Source: Prolixibacteraceae bacterium (lineage in GTDB: Bacteria > Bacteroidota > Bacteroidia > Bacteroidales > Prolixibacteraceae). Taken from it: a stretch of 64,000 nt of DNA. The notes beneath the pieces are model-generated. The model saw nothing but the letters and a program-made list of their open reading frames with translations. It made no database searches and was not told where the DNA came from. Numbering within the stretch: the stretch's first letter is position 1; the number at the start of each line of letters is the position of its first letter. The translations under genes were made by a program, and so were the position numbers. The stretch is taken from assembly GCA_028683385.1 (NCBI GenBank), contig JAQUIJ010000005.1:279119-343118 (forward strand). Reading direction: 5' to 3'. Of this stretch, positions 62,745 to 64,000 are shown in pieces.

Positions 62745-63179
62745 TCACTTGCTTTCCATGTATTGCCTGATTGTACCGGCAATCGCATAGCGAAGCATTC
62801 TGTCCTGTTCGATATCTTGCATAAACCCCAATGTCTCAAATACCGTTTCACTTTCGCTGATCATGTTCACGATCTCGTAAATGACCGAGCCGGATTCGTT
62901 TAAGCGCTGAAAATCCTGGGTAAATTCATTTTCCAATATGTTGTGGATAAAATTGAATTTAGAAGGAAGTAGGTCTTTGGTTAGCTCTTCCATACAGAGT
63001 GCCTCAATGATATATCCGGGCTTGTTTTCCGCCCGAAGTTGAGATGTCAGGACCTGAATGCCATCCACCTTTTCTTCGAGGTAGTGCGTCACAGCAAAAT
63101 CCTGCTGCAAATTCAGCATCAGGTCCGGATTGTTGTGGACGATATACGTCCACAACTTTTCTTTCAGCATTTCTTGCAT
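62745..63179 (-). CDS. DUF1896-like element protein
   Basis: From the ATG at 63179 (MQEMLKEKLWTYIVHNNPDL) the protein has 144 residues and no longer overlaps traE. The frame's earlier start at 63245 would overlap traE by 55 bp. Helical body: FAVTHYLEEKVDGIQVLTSQ, then FIHNILENEFTQDFQRLNES. The N-terminal pattern fits DUF1896 proteins that sit beside large helicases in Bacteroidetes elements. Function unknown. Confidence 0.7.
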   Translation of the reverse strand: MQEMLKEKLWTYIVHNNPDLMLNLQQDFAVTHYLEEKVDGIQVLTSQLRAENKPGYIIEALCMEELTKDLLPSKFNFIHNILENEFTQDFQRLNESGSVIYEIVNMISESETVFETLGFMQDIEQDRMLRYAIAGTIRQYMESK

Positions 63180-63190
63180 AATTTCCGGAT

Positions 63191-63529
63191 TTAAACCCCA
63201 AAGAAGGATTGAATTACAGTGGCCACCACTACTAAGAAGATACAACTACCAAACCAGGCAGCGGCTACCTTACCTGTATCCTGATCCCCGGCATTCCATT
63301 TCTGATAGACTTTAACTGCCCCGATTAATCCAACTAAAGCTCCTATGGCATACATTAGTTGGGTACCTGCCCCAAAATAGCTCCGCACTTGCTGGTTGGC
63401 TTCATTTATACCTGCCATCCCATCCTGTGCGAATGCCGTAAAATGAAAAGCCGTTAATGCCAGCGTTGAACCAAAAACAGCTAATTGTTTGAAATTTGAC
63501 TTTAATAATCTCCAACTGCACATTTTCAT
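63191..63529 (-). CDS. traE: TraE-like DUF4134 protein
   Basis: A 112-residue VirB2/pilin-like protein of the DUF4134 family. It has a signal segment (FGSTLALTAFHFTAFA), then GMAGINEANQQVRSYFGAGT, a membrane helix (LMYAIGALVGLIGAVKVYQK), the family motif WNAGDQDTGKVAAAWFGSC, and a second helix (IFLVVVATVIQSFFGV). It is separated from its usual neighbour traF by two inserted genes of 6 kb in total. Confidence 0.93.
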   Translation of the reverse strand: MKMCSWRLLKSNFKQLAVFGSTLALTAFHFTAFAQDGMAGINEANQQVRSYFGAGTQLMYAIGALVGLIGAVKVYQKWNAGDQDTGKVAAAWFGSCIFLVVVATVIQSFFGV

Positions 63530-63666
63530 AACACACGTTTTTAAAGTTTGAAATCAATTAAAAGGAAATAAAAGAGGAGAGGCTTCGCCGTCACAATACC
63601 CGCTAATCCTGCACACTTGCCATACCGCACCGGGACGGACGGGGAAGCGCTCTCCGCTAAGGGCTG

Positions 63667-64000
63667 TTACTGAACATCCTTCCACAACTGTTCAACCTCA
63701 TCCTCGCTCAGTGTAACAGCACCGTATTTTTCACATTCCGAAGCAACCAGTTCGTTGATGGAAGAACGGAAGGGTGAGTTTTTGATATTGGGATATTCCT
63801 GGAGTACCAGGTGCAAGTATTGCTTGAGTTCCTGCGGAATAAGTTTTTTGCCGGAAGCATCCGCGATGACACTTTTTAAGCGTTCAATCAGGTGCTCCAC
63901 TTCTGCAAAATCATCATCCGTGGTTGTTTCAAACGCAGGACTTTCGCCATTGTAATTCTTTTCTGAGGGCTGAATACTTTCTCCAATTGTGTCATAGGAT
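63667..64000 (-). CDS. Element protein of unknown function, N-terminus outside window
   Basis: The frame is open from the right edge to the stop at 63667. A GTG at 63900 is only an internal codon: the reading continues upstream as TTDDDFAEVEHLIERL and further without a stop. The visible 111 residues are helical and acidic (IPQELKQYLHLVLQEYPNIK, then LSEDEVEQLWKDVQ). It is in the position of TraD in CTnDOT, upstream of traE, but I do not recognise it. Confidence 0.65.
   Translation of the reverse strand, partial: SYDTIGESIQPSEKNYNGESPAFETTTDDDFAEVEHLIERLKSVIADASGKKLIPQELKQYLHLVLQEYPNIKNSPFRSSINELVASECEKYGAVTLSEDEVEQLWKDVQ

Noticed and set aside
63667..63900. Complete 77-residue gene starting at GTG 63900
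   Set aside because: The frame stays open to the window edge, so it is the 3' part of a longer gene.

Overview
The window reads as the chromosome of a Bacteroidota bacterium, most likely Bacteroidales/Marinilabiliales-like (the family is an inference). Evidence seen: L28, L33 and a DUF4295-type 50-residue protein in a row, a Bacteroidetes promoter of the form TTTG-N19-TAnnTTTG in front of a tRNA gene, lipoproteins with short lipoboxes, and a CTnDOT-type conjugation module (TraE, F, G, I, J, K, L, M, N).

Layout. 1-13.4 kb is mostly housekeeping: ftsH (cut by the left edge) with rsfS, birA, pyrE opposite a Nudix protein, a TlpA-like redoxin, coaD, a CPBP protease, an SGNH/MBOAT O-acetylation pair, the L28-L33-DUF4295-ftsY block and rimO. 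13.5-28.5 kb holds an alpha/beta hydrolase, a Rieske lipoprotein, the 2-oxoglutarate dehydrogenase genes sucA-sucB, the S6-S18-L9 ribosomal operon, a nucleoside phosphorylase and a small set of exported carbohydrate genes (CE2-like esterase and a TIM-barrel isomerase).

28.5-36.9 kb is an accessory region: small exported proteins of unknown function, an NmrA-like oxidoreductase with a stop at codon 2, a monooxygenase-domain lipoprotein, and a 665-residue GHKL ATPase with a Shedu/PD-(D/E)XK-like C-terminus that looks like a single-gene defence system. These genes are separated by related GC-rich palindromic repeats arranged like gene-cassette borders. Beside them lie a 21-bp tandem array with no length drift and about 1 kb of repeat-rich non-coding DNA. 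36.9-44.0 kb returns to ordinary genes (a second isomerase paralogue, aminopeptidase P, Nudix, esterase, LysE, thioesterase, SDR).

From a tRNA-Lys(UUU) gene at 44.15 kb to the right edge is the left end of an integrative and conjugative element of at least 19.8 kb. A large serine recombinase sits at the very end, reading into the tRNA gene on the opposite strand. It is followed by a small conserved-looking ORF, a winged-helix protein, a DUF3945-like protein and the tra operon, all on the minus strand. The tra operon has three tandem TraI-like secreted proteins and a 1,861-residue methylase-helicase lying between TraE and TraF homologues. The right end, the relaxase and the coupling protein are outside the window.
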